A stretch of DNA of 64,000 nt from Brachynemurus nebulosus (GCA_035578155.1 JAPWDM010000016.1:1264001-1328000), one strand, 5' to 3'. Shown: positions 10,921-24,059, counted from the first letter of the stretch. Program-made: numbers and translations. Notes: generated by a model not told the origin, from the letters alone.

Positions 10921-13627
10921 TTACATCTCCCTATGAATATGACGTCCATACCACAGTATAAATAATAGTAATATACTACGTATATTACATACAGTATTCT
11001 CATTCTGATTTTTTCTGGAAGTATGTGTTGGAAGTTGTACATATATAGTAGGCTTTTGCTGATTAGAAACGAGGGGTGTAAATTTATAAAATGATTTATT
11101 CTTTTCGATTTTGTTCAGAGCTGTAGCAGTTCAAATATTGTTTTTAAATTTTAATTTTTTATAGTGTTAGATTTTATTGATATGTGTTTTTATTAATAAT
11201 TGTTTTTCTATTGGTAATTATAGTTTTAGTAGTTTTTTCTTTTATAATTCTTATAATATTTAACTTTTTACATTACCTATTAATATTTTACCCTAGAATC
11301 ATACGTAGTCAGAAATGGAAAAATAATTTCAATTTGTAATTTATGATAAGCAAAACTGACAAAATTCATCATTCTACCACTATACTTGCGATTTCTGAAG
11401 CACTGAAAATTTTTTAGTAAACTTGATAACATTATCAAATTAAAAAAAAAATCCTTCATGTTGATTAGAGAAAAAAAAATGGATGTGATTTGATGTTGAA
11501 TAATTTGGTACAAATTTATTTAAATTTCTTACTTCGTGCCTAATTTTGGTAAAAATAAAAAGACATCTTCAAAAATCTATAATTCGCTTCCGATTTCATC
11601 ATTCTACCTATTAGGCTAGCAACTTACCCTTAAAAATATGCTTAGAAATTGAAAAAGTGATCACGAGCGTTCTAGTGGCCTGTTTTTTTTTTTTAATCGA
11701 TGCAGAATTTAAAATAAAATATAAAATTCAAATAATATTTTTTGATTAAACCACGGCTTTAATGCTAAAAATTTATAAAAATAAATACTTTGACAAGTAT
11801 TCTTATAAATGTTTGATTTTAGTCTACATATTCATTCTAAAATATCATATTTATCAATATGCCGGTGTGTGTATATACAGTATATACGGTATATACCGTA
11901 TAATTATACCTTATATGTATGTATATTGTATACGCTTATAGACCAGTCAAAACAAACATTTAACTTCGAAAAAATTAGCATAGAGCGAAAAATTGGTACA
12001 GACCTCAACTATGTTATTACAAATAAAATGTCAAAAGTCCCCATCAATCCCACATGTTTTAAAAATTTTATTCAAAGTCAAAGGTCAAGGTAATTGGTTT
12101 TTCGTAAATATTTCTTAAATGGCAAAATTAGTGGTAAAACAGTTTAGATATATTTTGTAGATTATGCAACAAAAAAGGTTTCGATATTTTTTTCCTACGA
12201 CCTATCCTTCAAGACATTTTTGTTTATTTTGACTAGCCTAATATATAGATAAAAAAAATACGTATATACGTACACATTAACATCTTGACCATCTTGACTA
12301 ACAATGTTGAAACTACAGAAGACGTTGAAACAGTGTTGATCTATCAACACTTTTGGGTCGTACACAAAGATCGCACAGGAACCCTCGGTGAGGCCCAAAG
12401 ATGCATGATTAGAATATTTTGAGATGTATTAACGAGGATAATGTTTGTTGTTAAGTGATATTTTTTTTAAAAATAAATTTCTTTAGAGTCGTTTGTTATT
12501 TTTAATAAATTAAAATTATAATTCTACTAGCAATATACATTCTCATATATACAATAATCTTGATAATGGGCGAAAAATAATTATCAGTATGACAACATAA
12601 CATTAACATAATTTAACATTTTACATAATTGTCGACATGTCATACAGTGTATAAAACCAAATTGTATTATAATATTTTTTTTAAATATATATATTTTTTT
12701 TTAAATTCTTAAGTTTACTTGTTTACAATTTAATTATTAAAATAAAATCGATCACACTGAATTATTTTTGGATAACCCTACACATAAGCTTGAGTTTCAG
12801 AGGTACATAGCATAGATTTTTTATGTGTTGGAAGTATTCAAGGGCAAATGGTAAGGAAAAGAGATGGGTATACGATTTAAATATATTTGGACAGAGAGCG
12901 CAAAGGAGTGATTAAACTGGGTATACGTAGTATACACTATTATTTAAACTGTGTACATACTGAATCCGTACTTATGGCGTCCACTAGTATACACTTTTAT
13001 TCGTGTATATAGAATAAAATTGGTCAAAAATTGTAATACCGCTCTTAGTTTAAACTAAAAAAAATTAATTTTACTTTCATATTCCTATGATTACGAACTC
13101 CATCTGTTTTACGAAGTTGTGGACTCCTGTTTGTATTTTTTTTTCATATTGCAGTGGATGATGCGTCCTAAATGTATATATTTTTCATATCACCGTGAAA
13201 GTTACGTCCGACAACGTTGTCACATTATTTGTTTATTTCTTTTATTTGTTACAGAAACATTTTTATATCTCATTTATATCTCAATGTATACGTAGCTATT
13301 TAATTTGAAAACTTTTAACGGTTGTATAGGAAAGAACTTTATATTTCAATAGAAATTAAAAAATTAAAAATATTTTTAAAAAATTTATCGACTCACGCTA
13401 AAATTATAGGATATCCCGATTAAAAAAGAGAATTTAAATATTACAACTTTGTTCCTTTATTATGTCTGTTATGATTAAATATCATAATTATTGTTTTAAA
13501 ATGTATTGTATTCTCAAGTCTTTACTCTATTACAGTACTAAAAACCAATTTTGAATACAATAAAGTGGGTTCTGGAATATTTACGAGGTTCAGTTTTTCC
13601 CGAAAATTGAGGGTATAATAAAAGTTA
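9591..13627. other. no gene recognised; one (TA)n tract
   Basis: AT-rich DNA with a pure (TA)n tract at 10851-10914. Short open frames here lack domains, and their composition follows base composition. At 10190-10330 is a GA-rich, less AT-rich patch with no coding signal. I see no RNA gene. Confidence 0.5.
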
Positions 13628-13635
13628 TGAATAAT

Positions 13636-14627
13636 TAGTGTCTGACCGAAACTAGTTTTTCAACCGAAACCGAAACCGAATTTCGGTTACTGTCTCAGTT
13701 TCGGCCGAAACCGAAACCTTCTTTCAAAATTACACCGCATATTATACACCGCTATTTTCCATTTAAGTAAATTAAAATCAGCAAGGTCAGGGCCAGATTA
13801 ACCCAGTCCTAGACCCTAGATAGTTTCTTCTTACCTCTCTTTCTCTCTCACCGTGCCGGGACTTAGCTTTAGTTGGCCCTGGGGCGTCTGGGCCGTTTCT
13901 GAGGTGAAGAATTTTTAGTGCTACTTTTGCCAAAATTTCCCCGAAAAATAGAGCTGACGAGAAAAAATGTAAATAAAAAAAGAACACTATCCCCGTTTTG
14001 AGAGTTTAATTGGAAGTGGAAAACACCGTCCGAGCAATGCCGATCGTGACCGACGGCAACGCAACAATGGAGTTTCGGTTTCGGTCACAGAGTACCAGAG
14101 ACAACATGTGTATCTCTATACTACTGAAACCACTGTAACCAGTAAAGGATAGAAAATATGTTATATTGAATTGAATAGTATTTATTTGATTTATAATATA
14201 TCAAATTTTACAATATAACTTACAGTGGAAATATGTTATATACGAGCACTGGGTTTAGTTTGTATTTGTGCGGTGATCTGTCTTTGTGTGAGTGATCGGA
14301 GGTATGTTGGCCGTGTTGTCGCATACATATGTATGATACTACAACGCGTGTATATGGCTCCATGTGGGGGTACTAACAATGCCAACAACAATCAACACAA
14401 TTGACTTGTGATTGACCTACACTTATCCACTGCTACGGAGAGAGTGACTACTAAGTAGCCTAACTTGCACAGAACTGCACACTGCAGATTTCATGAAAGA
14501 GATAGTTGCATTACCTCTGTACTCTGGGGTTTCGGTCGTAGTTTCGGCCTTTTTGCTGCCGAAACCGAAACTCCAATTTTGCATCGAAACTGGCCGAAAC
14601 CGAAACCGAAATTTCGGTCGGACACTA
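13636..14627. mobile_element. non-autonomous hAT-type element
   Basis: 992 bp bounded by inverted termini TAGTGTCTGACCGAAA (left) and TAGTGTCCGACCGAAA (right, inverted) and flanked by a perfect 8-bp duplication TGAATAAT (13628-13635 and 14628-14635). Several CCGAAA repeats lie just inside each end. The 8-bp duplication and these ends fit hAT elements. No transposase is encoded. A GC-richer inner block (about 13785-13900) may be a further small insertion. Confidence 0.85.
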
Positions 14628-14635
14628 TGAATAAT

Positions 14636-15295
14636 TATCTAAGATACTTATTTTGTTTAATATTCACTGACCAGTGAAAATTATGTTGATACGACTTTAC
14701 TTTTATTATAAATTTGAAGCAGAAATATTCTGGAAAAAGTAATCAGTGAACACTATTAAATTGTAGTAAATACACAGCGCGTAGACCCAGTTTGTAGGTT
14801 ATTTCACTGAAGCATCTAACGAAGTGTAATATGAGGAACCTAATGTATTGTTTATTATTCAATAAACAGGGCCATATTTATTGCAAGATATAATTTTTAT
14901 CCATGTTATATTTTGAAAATAATTATTTGTGAAGGCACTAAAAATTGTTATTACGGAGACCACGATTAATGCACTGGTTACAATATTACAAAGTACAGTA
15001 GCCATCCAAGATGTTCCTCTAGTGACTATCTTGGAAGTCATAGACGTCCGTCAGGTGGGGTAAATGTTTAGTTAACATAACAAATTGGAATTTTTTCAAC
15101 AATATTATTATAAAAAATTATGTTCAAGTCAAAGCAGACAAAGAAAGGTGCACTACATTTGAAACCAAAATAAGCTTTTTCTGTGCAATTCGCCATCTAC
15201 GTCATAATTACATTACATATTTGAATTTTTAGAAAAAGACAACATTACAAATATTTATTATTTAAATTATCATAGTATGAATAGTAAAGATATTG
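14636..15295. other. no gene; one arm of a loose inverted pair
   Basis: Non-coding. A stretch near 14996-15015 (ACAGTAGCCATCCAAGAT) recurs inverted near 15778-15796, suggesting an old element spanning both whose ends I could not fix. Confidence 0.4.
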
Positions 15296-15546
15296 GTCCG
15301 CACAAACTTGTTCCCAATTTTTTATAGTGGGTTCTAGCACACACTACGTCGTCAAAAGTATGGCGACGCCTTGACCTAGGGGGGAGGGTCCCACACTTTT
15401 GACACGGCAGTGTACCACAACATTAAGTACAAAACCGCATCAAAAGTGTGGACACCCCCTTGGGTCAAGGTGTCACCATACTTTTGACGACGTAGTGTGT
15501 ACTAGAGCCCACTATAAAAAAATATGTGATCTCATTTGTGCGGACT
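15296..15546. mobile_element. foldback MITE
   Basis: About 251 bp that fold on themselves. GTCCGCACAAA at the left returns as TTTGTGCGGAC at the right. Further in, TATAGTGGGTTCTAG pairs with an inverted CTAGAGCCCACTATA, and CGTCGTCAAAAGTATGG with its complement. No target duplication could be assigned. Confidence 0.7.
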
Positions 15547-17017
15547 AGTGTCTTCACTCTAGACTAATATACGTACATACGTATCACACGCGACACACAT
15601 TACACGGTAGCTACCTCACAAAGTACCTCGCGGCAGGTACACGGGGTATGTATGTAGTGAGTATGCAAGTATTACATGTGACGCACATGTGCGTATAGAC
15701 CTGAGTAAACATAGTATGTGGATGACGTATGTGTATGTCTATTTCACTCGAAGTGTGACTATCTTGGAAGTGACTAACTTGGACGGCTACTGTAGCATTT
15801 GGTCGTATCTTGGTGTATCTTGTGGCTTCATTTATTCATTAGTACATTCGGTCTATATAATACGTTTATTGGTCTATCGATTATCTGACAAGGTGACCCA
15901 CGCTGTATATCTGATAGCTATTTTGGCATTGAGACATAAAATTTTCAAAATTTTATTTTTTACACAAAAAAATTTCACATTAATAAAACATAATCATACA
16001 GGATGAAAACAGATTTTTGAACATAGGACAAATATAATGGAAAATTGTTCATGATTGCTAACTTCAGTGTTAAATTTTAATTGTTAATTACAAATTAATT
16101 AAAGGGCTACAAACGAATAAAAGGTACTATAAATATCTACAAACGGTTTACAATTGATTGAAGAATATTAAGTTTTAATTTCGAAAAGTTTCCGAGCATC
16201 GTCATGACGCCATTGACGACTAGCATCTATTTTAAAAAGTATTTTTTACTTCTAATCGCTTCCGGAAATGGACTCTAATTTTCGAATTGCATATAGAACA
16301 GAATATCTGTAACAGCAAAATGAATTCCTTTTTGATATTTAAGATACAAAAAATATTCTATATTTAACTTTTTTAACGGCTTACGGATTGACTGACTGTG
16401 ATCTACTAACTGTAATTTTTATTGGAAAACAATAAAATTACTTACATACTCTTCGCCTAAAATTCGTTTCTAACTTAATGAATTAGCTTGCCACATTTTA
16501 AATTAAAATTTTACCACATTGCTTCTGCATATCAAAAACAAATATCTTAAAATGAAGAAATGAACATATAATATTAGTAGTTTTTGAATAATACGATAGG
16601 AATTAAATCCTTATTATTAATAAAAAAAAGTTGTATCGTACTGAAATAAAATAAACATAATCAGAACTTAGAGTACAGTTCACAGTAGATTTAAAAAACG
16701 AAATCAAATAGCATAGCCGATATAGCCTATACAGGATTGCCGCTACAAATGTAGTCACATCCACTGGGACATGAATGTGAAATATACAGTTGAATATACG
16801 TACGTGTGTGGCGCTACCCGAACTAAAAATATACAAATTTTTCAAATTCTCCTATTATATCACGTCCGTCTCAAATTTTCAGTTATTACTTCCTATTACT
16901 CACTGAACCGATTGCACACATCAGGTGGATCTGACGTCCGTATACGGACGCCACATTGTACCCGGACGTCACATTAAATGCAAATGGTCAATTGATGGAC
17001 GTCACTTTAACGCAAGA

Positions 17018-17020
<3 letters not shown>
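15547..17020. other. no gene recognised
   Basis: AT-rich non-coding DNA. A small palindrome GTCCGTATACGGAC lies near 16937. Short open frames have no domain features. Confidence 0.45.

Positions 17021-17080
<60 letters not shown>
17021..17080. repeat. (TA)n microsatellite
   Basis: Sixty bases of pure TA, followed directly by GGGTGTAAAACAAATAA, an edge sequence seen again after (TA)n at 57614 and at the broken end of the gypsy remnant at 60868. Confidence 0.97.
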
Positions 17081-17084
<4 letters not shown>

Positions 17085-17149
17085 GTAAAACAAATAACTC
17101 TCGTCCTTTTGTGAAAACCGATTGATTTTCCCGGAAAATAACCGTTAAC

Positions 17150-17780
17150 TGGAGCAAAATTATTTTTTTTAAAAACCGTTAACCGAAACGAAACTGTTAT
17201 CTTCTTCGTTCCGGTTCATAGTTGAAATTCAATATTTAATTTTATTCTATAGTAACCAGTAACCAATAAACTTTTCTAACGTTCGTACATATGGTCGTTA
17301 AAATATATTTTTTGTTTTATTTTATTTATTTATTTATTTTTACTGTATCATCTCAATATTAATTGGTATTAACAGATATATATTATCTACGTTCGATGAT
17401 ATTTATTTTCTAGATTAGATAGGAAAGGAACAGGCTACTGGATTAGAAATGAAAATTTATATTCCTAGGTTTTCTAATTTCGGAGTGTCGAAAGAGCTTT
17501 CTCAGGCCTAAAGTAAACACCTACTAAGGAAAAATGGTGTTTCCATAAATTCAAGCATTTTGAAAAATATTAAGATTGAGTTTTTCAAACGTTGATTTAT
17601 GTTTTAAAGGTAATTTCTATAAAATACTTAGATAATATATTCACAACTCGGAAAAAATTTTAAACTTTTTTTAAAACCGAAACCAAAAATCGAAAACTGA
17701 CCGTAATCGACACCGCTATTCTTTTTTGCGTTGAACCGGAACTGAACCGGAACGAAAAAAAATTTCGGTTCGAAGCCCTG
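17150..17780 (-). mobile_element. truncated hAT-like element
   Basis: On the minus strand the right end reads CAGGGCTTCGAACCGAAA, typical of hAT termini, with CCGGAAC/CCGAAAC-type subterminal repeats at both sides. The opposite terminus is missing, apparently cut where the (TA)n-linked GGGTGTAAAA repeat begins. No coding frame remains. Confidence 0.5.
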
Positions 17781-19680
17781 CTTTTAAATCAGATATACTG
17801 AAATACTCTGCGATATTCATATTTTAGTAGCGTATATCTAATTTTCATACCTTGAGATACTCACATTGATAATTTTAAGAGTACTTTATTTTATGAGACA
17901 TTTTGAGTTCACAGGGCTCTGGAGAATATTTCTGAACTCGCGTTAATTTGTTTCGGATTTTTAATAATATTAGGGCAAAAGTTCAAATCCGTGCAGTCGT
18001 TTATTTTGGGTCTTTTTGAGTCCCCAGAACCCTAGAGGGCAGTTTTAAAATGTTCATTTTTCTCAGAATCTCCATACAATTTGAGCAAAAAATTTAGTCA
18101 AAATCCGTCCAACCAATTATTTTGAGTTCGTTTAGGGATCTTAGGACCTTAAGGATCAATTATAATGTGACATTTATTTCTTTCAAAATCAGTAGTATTT
18201 GCGCAAAATTTGGTAATGATATATCCAGTCGTTTACTTTGAGCGTTTTTTGAAGTCCTACGGTCTTGTGGGGTAACTTTGACTTACCTCTGATATTTTTC
18301 TTTCAATTCTTATGCCAATTTTACCTATAGTTTTCTTTCATTATTTTTTTGATATATACTACCGTTTTCTTGAAACCATTGGGAAAGGATAAATATAGTC
18401 CATACTTCATTTTTATTTAAATATAAGATTACTCCAGAACTATACTATTAACTCTAGCTCTAATTCTTGTTTTGTGATTGCTTCTTTAGTACCGAATCAA
18501 ATTTTGTCTGTTTCGCTTAAAGATATTCTCATTATGTATCTGAAAACTCATCTTTTGTAATAACTTAAAAACAGTAACAGCCTTAAACTTACATTAACTT
18601 TGTTTTTTGTTTTTTTGTTGGTAAATAGGATTAATGATTTACAGAACCAATAAGTAATAGCAAATAATTAATTAAATTTGAATAAATTTAGATCAGAAAA
18701 ATTCAAATGACAGATACCAGTAAAAACAAACAGTATCTACAAATAAATATTTTCATAGTAATCACTGCTATTTAATTTTTAAAATTACAAAAATTATTTT
18801 TTCAAATGCTTAGTAACAATTTAAAAATTGGATTTTTTGATAAATTGGCCACAGACTGCTGTGTACAGGAATGAAAAATTGATATTTTACGATTTTTCGT
18901 AAATTTCGACGGTTAGACAAAAAATTTTGCAAAACCCTTTCTTAGCGAGCGCCTACGACCCTACATGCCAAATTTCAAGTTTGTAGGTATTGCAGTTTTG
19001 GAGAATTCTAAATAGGTGAGTGAGTGGTATTTCTCCTTTATATATATAGATAGATTCTTGTTTAATTGAATAGAAACATTTTTATGACACGTTTTATTTG
19101 CAATAAAGGTACCGCTGTTATAAACGTATTCTGTATAAATATTGTTTATTGATCTATTTTTGCAGAATTATTTATGTAATACAAAATAATTATTATAAAG
19201 GCAAATTGGTCAACAGAATTAAAACATTTTTATGGCATGAAAAAACTCATCAGTTAAGAATAAAAGCACGATGTCATGTACTACAAGCTCTCCTGCTGTT
19301 TGAACGTGGATTATTGACTATTATTAGATAAATAAGCTATATAATTATTTAAACCTTTTTAGTTTTAGAATAATAGAAAAAATTAAAAATTCAAAGAAAT
19401 AAAGGGCTGAAAAATTTTGAATTGTTTTATCAAATAATTTTAAAAATTGAATCTGTAATAATATGTAATACCAAAATACCGATATGTATTTTAAAAGAAA
19501 TATTATTTAAGAGAAGAATCACCTTTTTGATTAATTTTGTTTATTTTTATGCTAGCGTACCTACTTCAGGCTGCAAAATTTTAATTTCCTTAAATTTCAG
19601 TATTGATAAATCAATTATTGTATGAATTCTTAACGCAGACACTGTATATAACAAACTGTATTAAGTGGATTTGATGCCGC
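17781..19680. other. no gene; decayed repeats
   Basis: 17980-18260 has loose, repeated TTTATTTTGGGTC-like units that may be worn copies of the 121-bp satellite. 18420-18560 shares a ~140-bp block (GCTTCTTTAGTACCG, GCTTAAAGATATT) with 28260-28400. 18930-19055 ends in TTTATATATATAGATAG, which looks like the 3' end of a retroposed sequence. No reading frame of interest. Confidence 0.45.
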
Positions 19681-19834
19681 CTAGCAGTGACTGTACGTCA
19701 TTCGGCCACTAACAAGTGGCTCACAAGTCGTCGTCTAAGACACACGAACGACCGTACAACCACGCGACAACGACAAAAAAGTGGTCGTCGCGTGGTTCGT
19801 GTGTCTTGGCTATTAGTCGTTGCGTAATCATATA

Positions 19835-21823
19835 GGGTGGGAGTGCTAAAAGTCGGCCACTTAAACAATTAAGGACGTGCAGAATTCTGAATTTTGAATT
19901 TACGCGTATTTTGATTATCTCATTAAGTACTTTTAAGTATCGCCTTTCTAACTAAATGGAGATTAATTTCTAAATTAATAAACAATTAAAATATTTTAAC
20001 TTTTATCTTTAAAAATAAACGTATATGCCTTAAGTCGGCCACCTATACCCTAAAGCCGGCCAAAAATGTTCCTAAGGTCGGCCACCTGGATTTTTCATAA
20101 TATAAATGAATTACCCGAATGTAGTTTATTATGACGCTAAGGAAAACTATTCTAACATTATAATATATTATTAATTTAAATCAAAACAGAATTATAAAAG
20201 AACATTTTTAAATATTTTTTAACAAATATCAATAATTGGTAATCATGATTACAAACTACATTTAGAAAATGTAACTTGTAATGTAATGTAATTTTCGATT
20301 AAATTACATTTTGTAATCGTAATTTGTAATCGTTTTTGAATTACAAAATATGTTATTTAATTACATAATTACGATTAATTTTGCTTAAGTTACCTATAAG
20401 TATGAATAAAACTGCAATCTAAATTAAAGCAATTTCGATAGTGAAACAGTTAGATTAAAGGGTAAATTAAGGTAGGGTTGGCAAATAGATTGTTTATTTT
20501 ATTAATTTCAGGCCTAACAGAGCCTAAATTAATCAACTGTAAACAATTTATGATAAGTAATTCGATATCGATAATTTTCGATAACGAAAAGTAGGTTTTG
20601 ATAGTTCCAATATGTTCGGAATACCCACAACTTGCTTCGCTTAAGCCTTCAAAAATTTCGTTATTTTTTTGCTACGACGCACCGTTTACGAGATATTTAC
20701 GATCACAAGTTTACGTTTACGAAAAGTATCGAAAACTAATTTTTTCGAAAATATTTTAATGGTGACTAAATCAATGAGACCAACAGAGCCTAAATTAACC
20801 AGTAATAGCCAATCTATGATAAGTTACGTGGTATCGATAAATTTCGATAACGAAAAGTAGGTTTTGACAGTCCCATTATGTTCGGAATACCCACAACTTG
20901 CTTCGCTTAAGCCTTCAAAAATTTCGTTATTTTTTCGCTACTATGCATCGTTTACGAGATATTTACGATCAAAAGTTTACGTTTACAAAAAGTAACAAAA
21001 AGTAATCTTTTTAAAAATGTGTTACGGCTGACCAACTCAATCGGACTAATAGAGTCTAAATTAACCAGTTATACCAATTTATAATAACTAATTCAATATC
21101 GATAATTTTCGATAACGAAAAGTCGGAAAAGTAGGTTTCAGCAGTCGCAGTAGGATTGGAATAATAATAACTCGCTTCGCTTAAGCCTTCAAAAATTTCG
21201 TTCTTTTTTTGCTATGATGCATCGCTTATGAGATATTTACGATCAAAGATTTCGATTACGAAAAGTATCGTTTAAATACAAACAATAAAAAAACATTCAG
21301 ATTTTAGAATTGCGTAACTTTAGAAGCACTTTATATAACTACTACTTACAGCCAGTGTGTTAATAATAACATAATAAGTACAAGAAAACTAGTTTGTTGA
21401 TGGCCTGGCCGACCTTAGGATTTCTCTACAAATTTTATCCCTAATGTCGGCCGTACGTTTTTTTTTTTGAGATTTTAAACGATAAACGTTTTAAACAATT
21501 TCTAACTTCTTGAGAGGTGTATAATGTTATCAAATTTCGTAAATTCAATCGGTATTGTTAAAAACTTATAAAGTAATAGCTTATTTCCCGCACTGACTAA
21601 ACTTACAAATTATAGAATGGCCGATCTATTTTCAACACAAGTTGTCATTTATCAATCGATTAAGTGTAATAAAACATATTGATAAAAATTATTGATTTTA
21701 AAAATCGTAAATCCAGAATAGATGAGCCTTTTGTTTCTATATGATTATCAAGCATTTTCGATGTTTTAAAAGCTTGTTTTTTTAAAAAAAGCAGCTAGTG
21801 GCCGATATTAGGCAGTCCCACCC
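19835..21823. mobile_element. TIR element with TA duplication and internal tandem array
   Basis: 1,989 bp with inverted termini GGGTGGGAGTGCTAAAAG and (right, inverted) GGGTGGGACTGCCTAATA, both running into TCGGCCAC. It is flanked by TA at 19833-19834 and 21824-21825. Subterminal boxes GTCGGCCAC or close variants occur near 19852, 20034 and 20077 on the left, and inverted near 21406, 21447, 21619 and 21799 on the right. CCTAAGGTCGGCCA is present in both sets. 20225-20400 is dense in GTAAT/ATTAC. No transposase frame. TA duplication fits a Tc1/mariner-type mover acting in trans; the family is not named. Confidence 0.85.
20505..21295. repeat. ~267-bp tandem repeat, three copies
   Basis: The box AACAGAGCCTAAATTAA begins near 20515 and 20782, with a variant near 21049. 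CGCTTCGCTTAAGCCTTC and TCGATAACGAAAAGTAGG recur in each unit. The copies have drifted. The array lies wholly inside the TIR element. Confidence 0.88.
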
Positions 21824-21929
21824 TACTTAAAATTGGATTGATCACGTCGTAATATTAAATTTAAGTTATTATTGTGCAGTTATACTGACTAAATAATTAA
21901 TATATTCATATTGTGAGTATATAATTACA

Positions 21930-22116
21930 CAGGCTGAATAATTTGAAAGTTGTCATTTTTATTACGGTTGAACTATTGATTTAATAGAAAAATTGTTTCG
22001 TTAAGAATTGTAGCTATTGTTAGGAATTAGTTATAACTCCTTTAGTTTTCGAGCTATGATGTAAAATTTATATTTTTATAAACAGAAATTTATTATTATA
22101 ATATATACCTTATATA
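21930..22116. repeat. diverged end of repeat E
   Basis: Contains GTCATTTTTATTACGG, a GAAAAATTGTTTCG segment and TTTTCGAGCTATGATG in the same order as the terminus of the E repeat at 47192-47345. It is cut by the TIR element that starts at 22117. Confidence 0.6.
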
Positions 22117-22473
22117 CAGTGTTAGTCAAAAGTATGGAAACAGTCAAAAATCTCAGCGGGAAAGGGTTTTTGGGATAAATGGTAATAACAAAAGTTTCAA
22201 ATTTTTTACGACGTATCCGATGATGAACTTTATTTTAATCTCAATGCCAGAATTCCATGAACATATCCGCTATACAAGTCCGTTTTTTAAATAGCAACCC
22301 CTTCTTTCGTCCCCGGGAATGGAAAGAGCAGAAAAGTCTGCATCCGAATATGACCTCGATCATAACCTCAAGGTTAATGATCAAGTTCAAATGCTGATTT
22401 TTACTGTAATTTTTAATTTAGATTTGTACTGTGATTTTTTATTTTAACCTGCACAGTAGGTGTAGCCAAGATG

Positions 22474-22952
22474 CAGTGGCGTAGCTGAGGTAACTGGCAC
22501 TCCTGGCCAGACTTGAAAATTCCACCCTTTCTTTGATAAAAAAGAGGGGAGACGGTTCAGTAACATAAAAATTCCCCTCCCCACCTACAATCACATCATA
22601 CGTCTCCTCTCCTCTTTTGCATAAACTATAACCACCTGGGCTTCTAGGCATGACTCATCAAACTTCACGGAATTACACGATAATGACACCTAGTTGCTTT
22701 GTTTTCCAAACTTGTAGAAATGCTAGAAATATTTTTACTTTCAACTTGTAGCCTAATTTAAGGCTAGTCAGTATAGCCATATATCTTAATTGTTATTTTA
22801 TCTCAGGCTATGTTTTCAAGTAACTTTTTCAATGTTCTTAGTATCAAAATCAGGTGATACCTTCACGATTAAGCGAAACCGTTGCGGAGGCGCCCCTTTG
22901 CTCCGGCGCCCTTGGCGTGGGCCATTCCTGCCACCCACTTGCTACGCCACTG
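22474..22952. mobile_element. hAT-type MITE
   Basis: 479 bp with exact inverted ends CAGTGGCGTAGC and GCTACGCCACTG, flanked by CCAAGATG (22466-22473) and CCAGGATG (22953-22960), an 8-bp duplication with one mismatch. GC-richer than its surroundings. Non-coding. Confidence 0.85.
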
Positions 22953-23274
22953 CCAGGATGTAGCCGTGCGCAGTATTTGAAGTAGATAGAAATGAAGTTG
23001 AAGGAAGAATAAAAAAAAATAAGATATTTCAAATTTACCCCATAAAATGAAGTACCGTCAGTTAGGGCGAATCTGGACGATTTTTTCAGTTTTTTGGCAA
23101 TGAATTGTTTAGAGTTTATCTAAAAAATTCTAAAAAAATAATTTAAATGCTTTAATATCACGAGCATATAGACAGTAATAAAAATATCAAAATTGATACT
23201 ACAACATTTTTTTTTCTATTAAAAATATTTAAAGTTTCAATTACTTTGTCAATTTCACTAGAATTGAGTAGAAT

Positions 23275-23316
23275 TTACTAAACGCGTTTTCAATCTCGCG
23301 ACCATCATCAGAGTAA
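23275..23316 (-). ncRNA. hammerhead-ribozyme-like motif, left arm
   Basis: The inverted-arm copy of the motif at 24018-24059, read on the minus strand: stem I TTACT, core CTGATGA, short stem II, GAA, palindromic stem III AACGCGTT, then T and AGTAA. Same bases as the right arm copy. Confidence 0.6.
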
Positions 23317-23466
23317 TTGAAGAAATGTATGTGGGAGTGTAATAAATACTCTTAAAAATGAATTTGGGAAAAACCCGTCATTATACTATTTCATATGAAA
23401 TAGGCTGTACAATAACGTACCTGAAGACGATGTTGATAAACCAGTTTTGAATAATAGAGGTAATTA

Positions 23467-23766
23467 GATTGTTCGCAGTGTAATGCTAAATACGTGGGAC
23501 AGACGGGTCGCAGCTTCGAGACAAGGTATAAGGAACATGTTGGATCTCAAATTCATAGCTCAAATTTTGGTTTACACGTCTTAGAAACAGGTCATTTCCC
23601 CAATATAAATCACAAACCAAAAGTTCTACATATTTGTCAAAAGGGTACAAAACTGAATCTCTTGGAGGCTCTTGAAATTAATAGATTGAACAGTGACCCA
23701 CAAGTGGAGGTTTTAAATGATCAAAACGACCTAAATAATTCACCTTTATTAAAACTGAACTTCTAA
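23467..23766 (+). pseudogene. Penelope-like GIY-YIG endonuclease fragment
   Basis: An open stretch of about 99 codons running to TAA at 23766. It starts with a CxxC pair (CSQC), then YVGQTGRSFETRYKEH, which is the Y-V/I-G...R...EH signature of GIY-YIG nucleases in Penelope-like elements. Farther on LNLLEALEINRL holds the likely catalytic Glu. There is no ATG at the start and a stop lies just upstream, so only the C-terminal nuclease domain is left. The reverse transcriptase part is absent. In intact elements this domain nicks DNA for target-primed insertion. The open frame is not itself broken, but as a lone domain it is unlikely to be active. Confidence 0.8.
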
Positions 23767-24017
23767 ACGAAAAAATATAATTTCAGCAACTTTAACATTT
23801 TGGACACCCCTCCTTTATTCTTAAACATATTGGTTAAAAATTTTTACCTTACACAGATAAAAATAATTAAATACCTCTATTATTCAAAACTGGTTTATCA
23901 ACATCGTCTTCAGGTACGTTATTGTACAGCCTATTTCATATGAAATAGTATAATGACGGGTTTTTCCCAAATTCATTTTTAAGAGTATTTATTACACTCC
24001 CACATACATTTCTTCAA

Positions 24018-24059
24018 TTACTCTGATGATGGTCGCGAGATTGAAAACGCGTTTAGTAA
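24018..24059 (+). ncRNA. hammerhead-ribozyme-like motif, right arm
   Basis: Stem I strand TTACT (24018-24022), core CTGATGA (24023-24029), one extra T, stem II GGTC with GATT closed by the tetraloop GCGA, GAA (24043-24045), an 8-base palindrome AACGCGTT (24046-24053) as stem III, T (24054), then AGTAA (24055-24059) pairing with TTACT. The predicted cut is after 24054. The very short palindromic stem III fits the small Penelope-type hammerheads known to work as dimers. Two G-U pairs in stem II may mean this copy is weakened. Confidence 0.65.
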
